Of a stretch of DNA of 64,000 nt, positions 7,252 through 16,800 are shown in pieces. Position 1 is the stretch's first letter. Each line of letters opens with the position of its first letter. This DNA is from Actinomadura craniellae (lineage in GTDB: Bacteria > Actinomycetota > Actinomycetes > Streptosporangiales > Streptosporangiaceae), in contig NZ_QLYX01000012.1 in the NCBI RefSeq assembly GCF_003289645.1, forward strand, positions 62,001 to 126,000, in the 5' to 3' direction. The position numbers were made by a program, and so were the translations under genes. The notes under the pieces are model-generated. The model searched no databases. It was not told the DNA's origin and saw only the letters and a program-made list of their open reading frames with translations.

Positions 7252-8433
7252 TCAGGTCCAGGTGAGGGGGAGGGTGTCGAGGCCGATGACCTGGCCGGAG
7301 TGTTCGGTGACGGGGGCGCCGTCGGGGATGCGGTAGTCGGGGATGCGGGCGTGCCACTCCTGGAGGGCGATCTGGAGTTCCTGGCGGGCCAGGTGGGAGC
7401 CGAGGCAGCGGTGCGGGCCGGCGCCGAAGGCGATGTGCTTGTTGGGGGAGCGGTCGAAGTCCACCGCCTGCGGGTCGGGGAAGGCGCGCGGGTCGCGGGT
7501 CGCGGAGCTGATCGGGAGCAGCACCATGTCGCCGGCCTTCATCGGGCAGCCGTGGAACTCCACGTCCCGGGTGACCTTTCGGCCGGGCAGCACGAGGGAG
7601 TGGGCGCGCAGCAGTTCCTCCACGGCGGCGGGGACGACGCCGGGGTCGGCCGCGATGCGCGCCCGGTCCGCGTCGTGCCGGGCCAGGTGCCAGAAGGAGT
7701 AGGAGAGCGCCGCGGTGACGGTGTCCAGCCCGGCCAGGAAGAGGAGGACGCACAGGGACAGCAGTTCCTGGTCGGTGACCGGCCGGCCGTCGATCTCGAA
7801 GTCCAGGGCGGCGCTCACGATGTCGTCCTGCGGGGCGCGCCGCCGCTCGGCGATGAGCTCGGTGAAGCACGCCGCGACCTCGCCCATGGCCGCGCGCCGG
7901 GCGTCCAGCCACTGCGGGGAGGGCGGCTGGTGCAGGATGGTGTACTCCCAGCCCAGGAACTCCTGGAGCCGTTCGGTAGGCAGGCCCATGGTCTCCAGGA
8001 AGATCGTGGTCGGGAACACCCGGGCGAAGTCGGTGACGAAGTCGCACGAGCCCCGCTCGGCGAGCTCGTCGACGAGCCGGGCACAGCGCCGCCGGATCTG
8101 ATCGCTCATGGCGGTGGCCCGGGCCGGGGTGAACAGCGGGCGCAGCAGCCGCCGCCAGGTGGTGTGCTCGGGCGGGTCGAGCATCACGGGGATCCACTGG
8201 TAGGGCGGGTCGGCGTCCAGCACGGTGATCGCCCGGCTGGAGAACAGCTCCGGGTCCTGGTACGCCGCCAGGATCGCGTCGTGCCGGGTGAGCACCCAGA
8301 ACCCCTGCCCGGCGTCGCTGCGGAACGCCGCGTGCCGCTCGCGCAGCTCGTCGAGGTTCGCGTGCGACGTGCCCGCCGCCTGCTCGCCCGAGACGGGAGT
8401 GAAGTCGATCGTCGGGATCGGGTTCTCGGGCAT
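7252..8433 (-). CDS. Cytochrome P450
   Basis: This 393-residue bacterial class P450 has the I-helix motif LAGLDTV, the K-helix EELLR and the heme-ligand loop FGAGPHRCLGSHLAR. These enzymes insert oxygen using electrons from ferredoxin; no ferredoxin or reductase gene is adjacent. The ATG at 8433 has GAGGAGGG upstream. The frame stays open far upstream across the methyltransferase region, but that extension is low-complexity Arg/Gly/Pro sequence and not part of the protein. It lies 62 bases downstream of the methyltransferase gene on the same strand, so both may act on one metabolite. Substrate unknown. Confidence 0.92.
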   Translation of the reverse strand: MPENPIPTIDFTPVSGEQAAGTSHANLDELRERHAAFRSDAGQGFWVLTRHDAILAAYQDPELFSSRAITVLDADPPYQWIPVMLDPPEHTTWRRLLRPLFTPARATAMSDQIRRRCARLVDELAERGSCDFVTDFARVFPTTIFLETMGLPTERLQEFLGWEYTILHQPPSPQWLDARRAAMGEVAACFTELIAERRRAPQDDIVSAALDFEIDGRPVTDQELLSLCVLLFLAGLDTVTAALSYSFWHLARHDADRARIAADPGVVPAAVEELLRAHSLVLPGRKVTRDVEFHGCPMKAGDMVLLPISSATRDPRAFPDPQAVDFDRSPNKHIAFGAGPHRCLGSHLARQELQIALQEWHARIPDYRIPDGAPVTEHSGQVIGLDTLPLTWT

Positions 8434-8495
8434 GGGGCCCTCCTCGTCCGCCGGGCACGCCCCGGGTGGTGGATCGGATCGCTGGTGGTACCGGG

Positions 8496-9329
8496 TCAGG
8501 GCAGGCGGCCCACACCGCACAGGAACCAGATCGGCAGGGGTCCCCGGCGCGGCTTGGGCGGCGGGGCGACGGTCGCCCCGAACGGTGTCTCGGGCCGCCA
8601 GTCGGGCAGCGGGACGAGCCCCGGCTCGACGAGCTCGAACCCGTCGAACAGGTTCATGAGCTGCGCCCGGTCCCGCAGGGTCATCTGCGTCGTGGCGCCG
8701 ACCCGCCGGTAGACCTCGGCGCCCCGCTGGGCCGTCTCGGCGTCCTCCTGGGCGGTGATGTGCGAGATGACGAGGTGGCTGCCGGGCGCCATCCGCTCCT
8801 GGAAGCGCGCCACCACCCCGGCGGGCTTGTCGTCGTCGGTGAGGCAGTGCAGGGCCGCGACGAACAGCACCGCCACCGGCCGATCCAAGTCGATCAGCCG
8901 GCGCAGCTCCGGGTCGTCGAGGATGTCGTCGGGCCGGCGCATGTCCGCTTCGACCACGGCGGTCTGGGCGTCGGTGGCCAGCAGCGCCCGGCTGTGGATG
9001 AGCACCACCGGGTCCCGGTCCACGTACGCCACGCGCGCGTCGGGCGCCGCCCGCTGCGCTGTTTCGTGCACGTTCTCCCGGGTGGGCAGGCCGCTGCCCA
9101 CGTCGATGAACTGGCGGATCCCGGCGCCCACCAGGTACCGGACGGCCCGGCCGAGGAACGCCCGGTTCTCCCAGGCCAGCCGGGGTGTCTCCGGCGCGAC
9201 GGAGAGGACCTGCTCCGCCGCCTGCCGGTCGGCCCGGTAGTTGTCCTTGCCGCCGAGGTAGTAGTCGTAGATGCGGGCGGTGTTCGGCGTGGCGACGTCG
9301 ACGCCGGGTGGTGCCTGCTCGCCGTCCAC
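8496..9329 (-). CDS. SAM-dependent methyltransferase, DUF574 (PF04672) type
   Basis: This 277-residue protein begins near VDGEQAPPGVDVATPNTARI and carries the family hallmark YDYYLGGKDNYRADR. A SAM-binding region follows with FIDVGSGLPTRENVHE, the acidic strand AYVDRDPVVLIHSRALL and VVEADMRRP. The family is expanded in actinomycetes, often beside regulators or secondary-metabolite genes; targets are mostly unknown. I chose GTG 9329 because AGGAGG lies 5-6 bases upstream; an ATG about 100 bases further upstream has no ribosome site and adds non-conserved sequence. It is probably cotranscribed with the P450. Confidence 0.9.
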   Translation of the reverse strand: MDGEQAPPGVDVATPNTARIYDYYLGGKDNYRADRQAAEQVLSVAPETPRLAWENRAFLGRAVRYLVGAGIRQFIDVGSGLPTRENVHETAQRAAPDARVAYVDRDPVVLIHSRALLATDAQTAVVEADMRRPDDILDDPELRRLIDLDRPVAVLFVAALHCLTDDDKPAGVVARFQERMAPGSHLVISHITAQEDAETAQRGAEVYRRVGATTQMTLRDRAQLMNLFDGFELVEPGLVPLPDWRPETPFGATVAPPPKPRRGPLPIWFLCGVGRLP

Positions 9330-9641
9330 GATGCCTCCTCGGCCGTCCTGCCGCGCTCCATGTTGCGCTGCCCGAAACAGTGCGCAGGGTCGCCCCTGTG
9401 TGAGGAGCGGTTGGGCGCCGACATGGCGCAATTATATGCCTATCAAGTTGGTTTTTTCGTAGCTTACTGACTTGCATGCGGGAGACTTGGTCGCCCCGGA
9501 GGACGGCCAGACCGGGTCGGTTCGTCATTTGAACCGGTTTGAGGCGACCGTCGCCGAACACGGATACGGCTGAGGCCGCCCCGGCTGCGCACCTTCGCCG
9601 AACGCTTCGAGCAGCAGAGGTTTTACCGGCTCCGGCAGTGC
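9330..9641. other. Intergenic region ahead of phospholipase D-like gene
   Basis: These 312 bases hold the promoter of the methyltransferase and the poorly defined 5' end of the phospholipase D-like gene. An A+T-rich patch at about 9425-9475 could be the promoter. CGGTTC-7-GAACCG lies at 9519-9537. The phospholipase D frame is open from 9543 without an ATG, so the real start may lie here. Confidence 0.4.
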
Positions 9642-10271
9642 GTGCCGGACTTTCCCGACGAGGTGAACGCCATCGTCAACGCGGCGTTCGACGAGGACGA
9701 CCTCTCGGCCCACGCGGCCGCCGCCTACCTGCGCGGCGTGGCGATGGCGCTCGCCCACCAGGAGGCGGCGGTACGGATCGAGACGGTGTGGAGCGGGCCG
9801 ACCAGCCACGCGGTGCCGGTGCGCGCCACGGCCCGGGTGCTCACCGAGATCGTCGGACGCGCCGCCCGCGAGCTGCTGCTGATGACCTACTCGGCCAAGC
9901 CCCACCCGCCGCTTCAGGAGGCGCTCGCCGCCGCGGTCGCGCGGAAGGTGACCGTGCGAGTAGTGGTGGAGACCTTGCAGGGAGCCGGGAGCGCGCTCTC
10001 GGGGGAGGAACCGGCGGTGGCCTTCCACGGGCTGGGCGTGGAGCTGTGGCACTGGCCGGTCGGGCGGCGCGCCGAGGCGAAAGGGAAGATGCACGCCAAG
10101 CTCGCGGTGGCGGACCGGCGGGAGCTGCTGGTCTCCAGCGCGAACCTCACCCAGGCGGGAGTCGAGAGCAACATCGAGGCCGGCCTGTTCGTCCGCGGCG
10201 GCACCGCCCCCGAACGGGCGGCCGAGCATTTCGACGCCCTGCGGTCGGCCGGGGTCCTGGAACGGATGTGA
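9642..10271 (+). CDS. Phospholipase D-like protein, DISARM DrmC-like, start uncertain
   Basis: This product of about 209 residues has one HKD motif, HAKLAVADRRELLVSSANLT, followed by GVESNIEAGLFVRGG. The upstream strand ELLLMTYSAKPHPPLQEAL is typical of the DrmC-like PLD group. DrmC is the optional fifth protein of DISARM anti-phage systems, but orphan homologues are common in actinomycetes. Single-HKD proteins dimerise to form one active site and often cut nucleic acid. No DrmA, DrmB, helicase or DISARM methylase gene is in the window. The GTG at 9642 lacks a ribosome site, and the frame continues upstream to 9543 with protein-like sequence (LRTFAERFEQQRFYRLRQC). The true start may be a rare codon, or the gene is 5'-truncated. 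Confidence 0.65.
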   Translation: MPDFPDEVNAIVNAAFDEDDLSAHAAAAYLRGVAMALAHQEAAVRIETVWSGPTSHAVPVRATARVLTEIVGRAARELLLMTYSAKPHPPLQEALAAAVARKVTVRVVVETLQGAGSALSGEEPAVAFHGLGVELWHWPVGRRAEAKGKMHAKLAVADRRELLVSSANLTQAGVESNIEAGLFVRGGTAPERAAEHFDALRSAGVLERM

Positions 10272-10302
10272 CCGGAGAGAACGTGCCGTATGGAGATCGA
10301 CG

Positions 10303-10881
10303 TCAGGGGCATTCGTAGATGTCGGTGATCGACCATTCTGCAGGAAAAGGGTCGAGTAGCGGGCATGTGAATTTTTCACCGAGGACATCGACGAGAAATC
10401 TGGTCATGGAACCTTGGTAGTGCCACCAACCCCAGACGTTGTCTCCGATGACCACCGTCCACATTTCGGGGTTCTCGTGAGTGAGCCAGAGGCATTTCTG
10501 GGCGTTTACTGTCACACCCCATGAAAGCAGCCCGCCGGGTTCGGGGTAGATGGTGTAGTCGACGCGGATCGTTGGGTCTGCGGGTATGACCGTTGCTGTC
10601 TCGGGGTCATAGCCTCCCGCGAACTTCTGCGTGCGCTCCAGGTACGAGTTGACGTCCTCGGCCTGCGGCCTCCTGCCAGAGAGTAAGTTCCCCGATGCTG
10701 ATGCTGGATGGTAGATGAAAAGAAACTCATGGATATCAAGCGCCGTATAGCGTTCGGTCAGAGCCTTGTAGTCGGAGGGAAAGACGATCCCGTGTTCGGT
10801 GGCGATCGTGTTCCAGTCCGGCTGAACCGGAGTAACGGTCGGTGGGCCGATGATCCGTTCAAGCGAGGCAAGGGTCATCAT
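10303..10881 (-). CDS. SMI1/KNR4 (SUKH) family immunity protein
   Basis: This 192-residue protein begins MMTLASLERIIGPP. It has the SUKH core: a first helix with PDWNTIATEHGIVFPSDY, then KALTERYTALDIHEFLFIYHP, and later beta strands with LLSWGVTVNAQKCLWLT and MWTVVIGDN. SUKH proteins commonly neutralise nuclease and other toxins encoded immediately upstream. Here the gene overlaps the 3' end of the giant nuclease gene by 23 bases, which couples their expression and strongly suggests an immunity role. The region is clearly less G+C-rich than its surroundings, as expected for exchangeable toxin-tip/immunity cassettes. It converges with the phospholipase D-like gene. The exact start (either of two consecutive ATGs) is uncertain. 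Confidence 0.85.
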   Translation of the reverse strand: MMTLASLERIIGPPTVTPVQPDWNTIATEHGIVFPSDYKALTERYTALDIHEFLFIYHPASASGNLLSGRRPQAEDVNSYLERTQKFAGGYDPETATVIPADPTIRVDYTIYPEPGGLLSWGVTVNAQKCLWLTHENPEMWTVVIGDNVWGWWHYQGSMTRFLVDVLGEKFTCPLLDPFPAEWSITDIYECP

Positions 10882-13800
10882 GGACCACCGTAAGTGTTCG
10901 ATCCTGGGTGTTCGGGATGCAGACGTCCTCGAAATAACCGTCCGTTCCCTGGGCAATGATGTGGATCTTGTTGGGCATGGGGTATTCCTTGCTGGGGAAC
11001 GCCCCGACCCAGTTCGCGCCGCCCGCGGTGTCCACGGTGGGAGTCTGCGGGGCGTCCAGATCAGAGTAAACGGGTATCGCGTAATAATATATTTCTTCGC
11101 CTGAACTCTCGATATGCCTGGCGATTTGACCTTCGAATGGGTTCTGGAGATTATTGTTGGAGTATCCGAACTGTGTGACTAGATTGGAGAATATTCTTTT
11201 TCCTCCGAATTGCTTTCCGATAAGGTGGCCTCGCTGGAAGATGTGATTATTGTCAGATCCCGGTGTATTTCTGGTTGGCCAAGAACTGGGCACCTTCCAT
11301 TCTGGCCTGTAGGTCCTCAGGGGCCATCCGGGAGGTTTGCGATCGCCCGCAGTCTGTCCGTCTTCAGGAAGGGGGCGGCACAGTTTGGCCCGTGCGCCGG
11401 TGCGTCGGCCATATTGGCCAATCGAGCCGTAATCCGGGTTATTGCACACCTGCGTGCCCAAGTTTCCCCGCGGGATGTGGAAGCGCTGATACCACACGCC
11501 TGGTGGGCAGGGCCCGCCGCAGGCCGTGTTGGCATGGACGCCGGCACTTCCGTCATGGGCGAGGCGGGTTGGCCCGTAGGTCGCCAGGAAACCGCCAGTC
11601 AGCCGATCATAGATTCCGGACTGGGGTGTGGCCGAGGGCGTGCGCATGCCGCCGCTGACGAAGCGTCCTTCGTTGCTGAGGTTGTGAGCCTCCCAGGCGA
11701 TGGGGCCCACCCGGGTACCGATGCCGAGGTCGGGAATTTTCTTGACGAGTGTGTCGCGCCCGCCGCCATCGCGACGCAGCGGGAAATAGGCGATCGTAGT
11801 TCCGTCAGGGGATATTTTCGGGAGGATGGGGTTTTCGTAGGTCGGGTGGTTCGGTTCGAGCGTGGCTGCCACTTCGTACGTTCCCGTACTGATACGAGCC
11901 ACCCGCATTTCTGATCGCAGGGCGCCACCACTGGAGACTGCACTGCTGTAGGTGATCAGGTCGCCGTCGGCGTCCATGCTCAGGGAGAAATTATGGAAAG
12001 TCCCGGGGCCCCGGTTGACAAGGGTGTAGTCGCCACCACGTTGGGCGTGGAACATTTGATACTCGGGGATCCCTCCGGGGTAGTAAACGAGGTAAGCGAT
12101 GGAATCCCCGGTGTCGCTCAGGCTGATGGAGACGTACGGATAGGCGTGTGCGCTGCCGTCCATGACCAGCCAAGCGCTATTTCCGTCCACGTCGTTGACG
12201 ATGAGGTCACCGTCGGTGGTGCCCGCCGACGACAGCGTGACGTAAGCGACGCTGGTGCCGGCCCGGGCGCCCTCGTAAGTGACGTAAGCGAACGACAGGG
12301 GATCGACAGGTGCCGGCGTGCGGCCGTCGGCCTGACGTGAGGCGAGCACGAGCTCGCCGGTCTCCATGTCCTTGCGGAGGATGTAATAGGCGCTGCTGTT
12401 AGGGTCGGCGGCCTCTGGCGGCATGAGGTTGCTGTTGCCGGTGGTGAGGAAGAAGACGTACCTGCCGTCCGCGGAGATGCTGGATATGTAGTCCTGGGAG
12501 TTGCCGGTGCTGTCAGGGATGCCGTTGACATCGACGGCGGCGTTGACGGCGCCGCCCTCGGGAGAGAGCCCCTGGTTCGGAGTGACGGTGGCGGGCGGGG
12601 ACGGAGGCCCGGAGCCGCCGGCGTTGGTGGCGTAGACGCGCACGTCGTAGGAGACACCCGCCTCCATGTAGGGCAGGTCGAAGGTCCGGGCCGAGGCCGG
12701 GGTGTTGCCGGTGACCTCGGGGTGTTCCGGCTCCCGCGGGGTCGCCACGATGGTGTAGCCGGTGATGCCGACCAGGGTGTCGGCGGGGGGTTGCCAGCTC
12801 ACATGGGCAGCCAGCGGAAGGGGCGTGGCCCTGACGTCGGTCGGGGCTTCGGGAATGTTCGGGTCTACCACGATCTGGGCCTCGGCGTCCGGATCCTCCA
12901 GCCCGCCGCTCTGAGCCGTGGCGCGGACGACGGCGACGCCGGGGGTGTCGGAGACGTAGACACCGTTGTCGTCGATGCTTCCCGGGCCGGAGACGATGTT
13001 CCACCGCACCTGCGGCTGGGGGATGCCGAACGCGGCGGCGTTGAAGTCGACCGCGCGGCCGCGCAGGGTGCGGGCGTGGGCGGGTTCGATCACCAGGCCG
13101 CGGAAGGGCCCGTCGGCGCTCAGCAGGGTGACGGAGAAGTCCCTGGAGACGCCGGCGGGCGTGCACTGGTCGAACCAGGAGACGCAGCCGCGGATGGAGG
13201 AGTCGGCGCGGACCGTCCACCAGGGGTTGGCGTTGACGTCGGCTTGTGCCGTGACGTGGGAGTTGATTTCGGCGCCGAGCCCGACGGTGCCGGCCAGCGC
13301 GACGAAGTGGTCGCCCGTGAGACCGGCGCGGGCGAGGGCCGTACCGTCCAGGATGGGACGGTCCGCGGTGGTTCGGTCCTGGTGGAAGGGCGTCCAACTG
13401 GTTCTGAACCCGTCGAGCTGAGCGGCCACGCCGGTGTCGACGTTGGGCTTGGCACCGAACGTCACCTTGCCTGAGGCACGCGCTTCGGCATTGGCGGTCA
13501 GGGACGTCGTCAAGGTGATCGGGATGCGTGCTCTGCCCGCCTTGACGTACTTGAGGTGCTTCCATTTGCCGAGGGTGAACTGCTTGCTCCACTTGTCCTG
13601 CCGGGTCGCGGTGACCTGGATGTGGCCCGACAGGTTGTTCTGCACGGCAACGCGGCCGGAGATCCTGCCGGCGCGGATCCGCAGGTTGTAGACCAGCGTG
13701 GGCCGCAGGATCAAGTCGGCGTCGAAGCGTCCGTGGGAGCCGATGCTCTGGTGCAGCGGGAAGTGCAACGGCGGGCCGAGAGGTGTCTCCGCCCTGCGCT

Positions 13801-16800
13801 TGCCCGCTCTGGGGGGTGGGGCGAGGAAGCCGGCGGCCCCGGAGACGTCGTTCCTGTCCAGCGTGACCTGGCCGGTGAAGTCTCCGTCAGTGATGAAGTC
13901 GGTCAGATTCGCCTGGGTGGTCGTGATGACGGTGCGGGTCCCGACCGTGCTGACCTTGACGATCTTTTTGAGTAGGCCTTCCGGCGCGGCCGGAGTCGCG
14001 GGGGCGATCAGGATCTGCCCGGCGGTCAGGTCGGTGACCTCGGCGGGTGGGCTGCTGAACACCAGCGTGCCGTCGCTACGCACGGCGGTGAGTGTGTTCG
14101 CGGCGGGCACCGACAGGTTCCGCGGGGTGGCCTTGGCGGTGAGGCGGAGGTGGATCGGCTGGGTCGCCTGGCTGGCCGGTCCCGTGCCGGCGGAGTTCCG
14201 GGCGGTCACGGTGAAGGTGTAATCGGTGTCGGGGTCGAGGCCGGTGAGGGTGCCGGTGCAGTTCGGTTGCTGGGGGTCGCAGTCGTTCACCGTCACGGTC
14301 CGTCCTCCGGGGGAGGCGGTGACGATGTATTCGGTGATCGCTGCTGTTCCGGGATCGGCGGGCGGCTGCCAGGAGATCTCGGCCTGGCCGGCGGCGACGG
14401 CGGTGGCCTCCAGGTTGGTCGGCTGGCCGGGAACGCGATCCGCGGCGGGCGTGACGTTGGGCGTGGTGGCGGCGGTGCTGGTGCCCCGCCGGTTGATGGC
14501 GGTCAGCCGCAGCGTGTGGGCGGTGCCGTTGGTCAGCCCGGTCAGCGTGGCCTCCGTCGCATTCCCGGGCACCGTGACCTCGGCGCCGCCGGGATCGGCG
14601 GCCAGCGTGTAGCCGGTGATCGGCGAGCCTCCGTCCTGGGGAGGCAGCCAGCGCACCGTGACCCGCCCGCCGGACGGCAGGACCTGGAGGACGGTCGGCG
14701 GCAGCGGGGCGATGGCCGGGCGCGGGGCGACCTTGGCCGGCAGCGACGCAGGTCCCGCCCCGTTGGCGTTGGACGCGACGATGGTGAAGGTGTACTCGGT
14801 GCCGTTGTCCAGGCCGTCGATGGTGGCGGTCCTGGTCTCGGGCGGGGTGTCGACCGTGCGGTTCCCGGGCTGCACGGTGATCCGGTACCTGGTCACCGCC
14901 CGGGCACCGGTGTCGGGCGGGGCCCAGGCCAGTTCCACCTCGCCATCGTCGGCGACGGTGTCGGTGATGAACGGGCGGCCCGGTACGGGTGACTCCTGTG
15001 GCGTCACCGTGTTGGACACGGTCGACCAGGCGGACTCGCCTGTGGCGTTGGTGGCTTTGACGCGGAAGCTGTACTGCGTGCCGTTGTCCAGACCGGTGAA
15101 GGCGGCCCAGGTCTCGCCCGCCGTGGTGACGCTGTCCCCCGACGTGACCTCGGTGACGGTGTACTTGGTGATCGGTGAGGTGCCGGTGTCGGCCGGAGCC
15201 GTCCAGGTGATGCTGGCGCTCCTGTCCGCAGCCGATGCGATCACGTTCGTTGGTGCTCCCGGGACGCGTCCCGGCACCACGGCCGCGGAGGGCTGGGACG
15301 GGTCAGAGCCGCCCACGGTGCTGGTGGCGACGACTGTGAAGGTGTAGGAGGTTCCGTTGGTCAGGCCTGGTACCTGAGCCTGCAGGGCGGGGGCGTTGAC
15401 AGTGACGGACGCGCCGCCCGGGCTGGCGGTGACGGTGTAGCTGGTGATCGGTGAGCTGCCGTCGGCGGGTTTCTGCCATCGCACGGTGGCGGTGGCGTCC
15501 CCCGGTGTGGCGGTGACGTCCGTGGGCGCTCCCGGTCTGACGTTCCCTGGGGCAGGGGTCACCGGGGCGGACGCGGCCGAGGGGGCCGATGTGCCCGCGA
15601 CGTTGGTCGCGGTCACGGTGAAGGTGTAGGCCGTGCCGTTGGACAGCCCGGTGAAGGTAGCCTCGAGCGTGGATCCGTCGGTGGTGACCCGGGCGCCGCC
15701 GGGACTGGCGGTCACCGTGTACCCGGTGATCGCGGCGCCGCCGTCAGAGGCGGGCCGCTGCCATTGCACCGTCGCGGACCTGTCCCCACCGGCGGCGGTG
15801 ACGCTCGTCGGGGCGCCCGGAGGGCCGGGCGTGGTGAAGTAGGTGAAGGTGTCGACTGAGAGGTTGACCGTGGCGGATCCGGTGTTCCGCACGGTGAAGG
15901 TGCCGTCGGGCCCGAGCTTCACCGGTACGAAGTTGGCCCAGGTGCCGGCCTGGAAGGCGATGGATCCCCCGCCAGGGACGTTGGCCTGGCCGGTGGGATG
16001 GACCCGCAACAGGCCGCTGGCGGTGCTGCTGGCGGCGCTGAGGTTGACGCCCACCGCGCCGACACCGGTGGCGGGAACGCCCGCCTTACCGCGCGGTGCC
16101 ACCACGTAAGTCGCGCCGGCCGCGACCGGCGTGCTGTTGACGATCCTGGACGGCGTGACGGGCGTCGCGGCGGACGCCGCGACCGGAGCCGACGGGTCCG
16201 CGAAGTAGCCGGTGACGTCGGCGTACACCGTCAGTGGCGTGGAGCCGTAGTTCCTGATGGCGACCTTCCCGTCGGATCCCGGCGGGACGATCACCAGATT
16301 GGAGAGGAAATCCGGGGGACGGTAGTTGATGTTGCTGGCGGTCGGCGCGGTCGTCCCTGACGGGTAGGCCATCACCTGGCCTGATCCCGTGCTCCTCACG
16401 ACCAGAGTGAAGGCGACATGGGCGACGCCGGTGGCGGGGATACCGCCGACGCCCGTTGCGGTGAAGGCGGCGCTGGAGTTCGCCGGTATCGTCTGGCCGC
16501 CGATGATCCGCGCGGTGGGGAGCGGGACGTAGTTCGAGCCCGCCGCGGTCCCCGCGGTCGTGAAGTAGCCGTGAATGTCGATGTACACGGCGACCGGGAC
16601 AGTTCCGGTGTTCCTCACCTTGATATGACCGTCGGTGCCGACCTTGAGCATCAGCAGATGGTCCTCCCACACGCCCGACCGGTACCGCGCTCCCGTTACT
16701 CCGGGGGCGGTGGCCTGCTCGGACGGGTAGGCGATGATGCCGCCCGTCCCGCCTGTGCCGGCGATGGCGAAGTTGACTGCGACGGTCGATACCCCTGTGG

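Noticed and set aside
7252-9561. One 769-codon open frame that could be a P450 fused to an N-terminal extension
   Set aside because: The extension is low-complexity sequence overlapping the methyltransferase in another frame. The P450 has its own ATG at 8433 with a strong ribosome site.
9543-10271. Calling a complete DISARM defence system
   Set aside because: Only a DrmC-like protein is present; no DrmA, DrmB, helicase or methylase gene is in the window.
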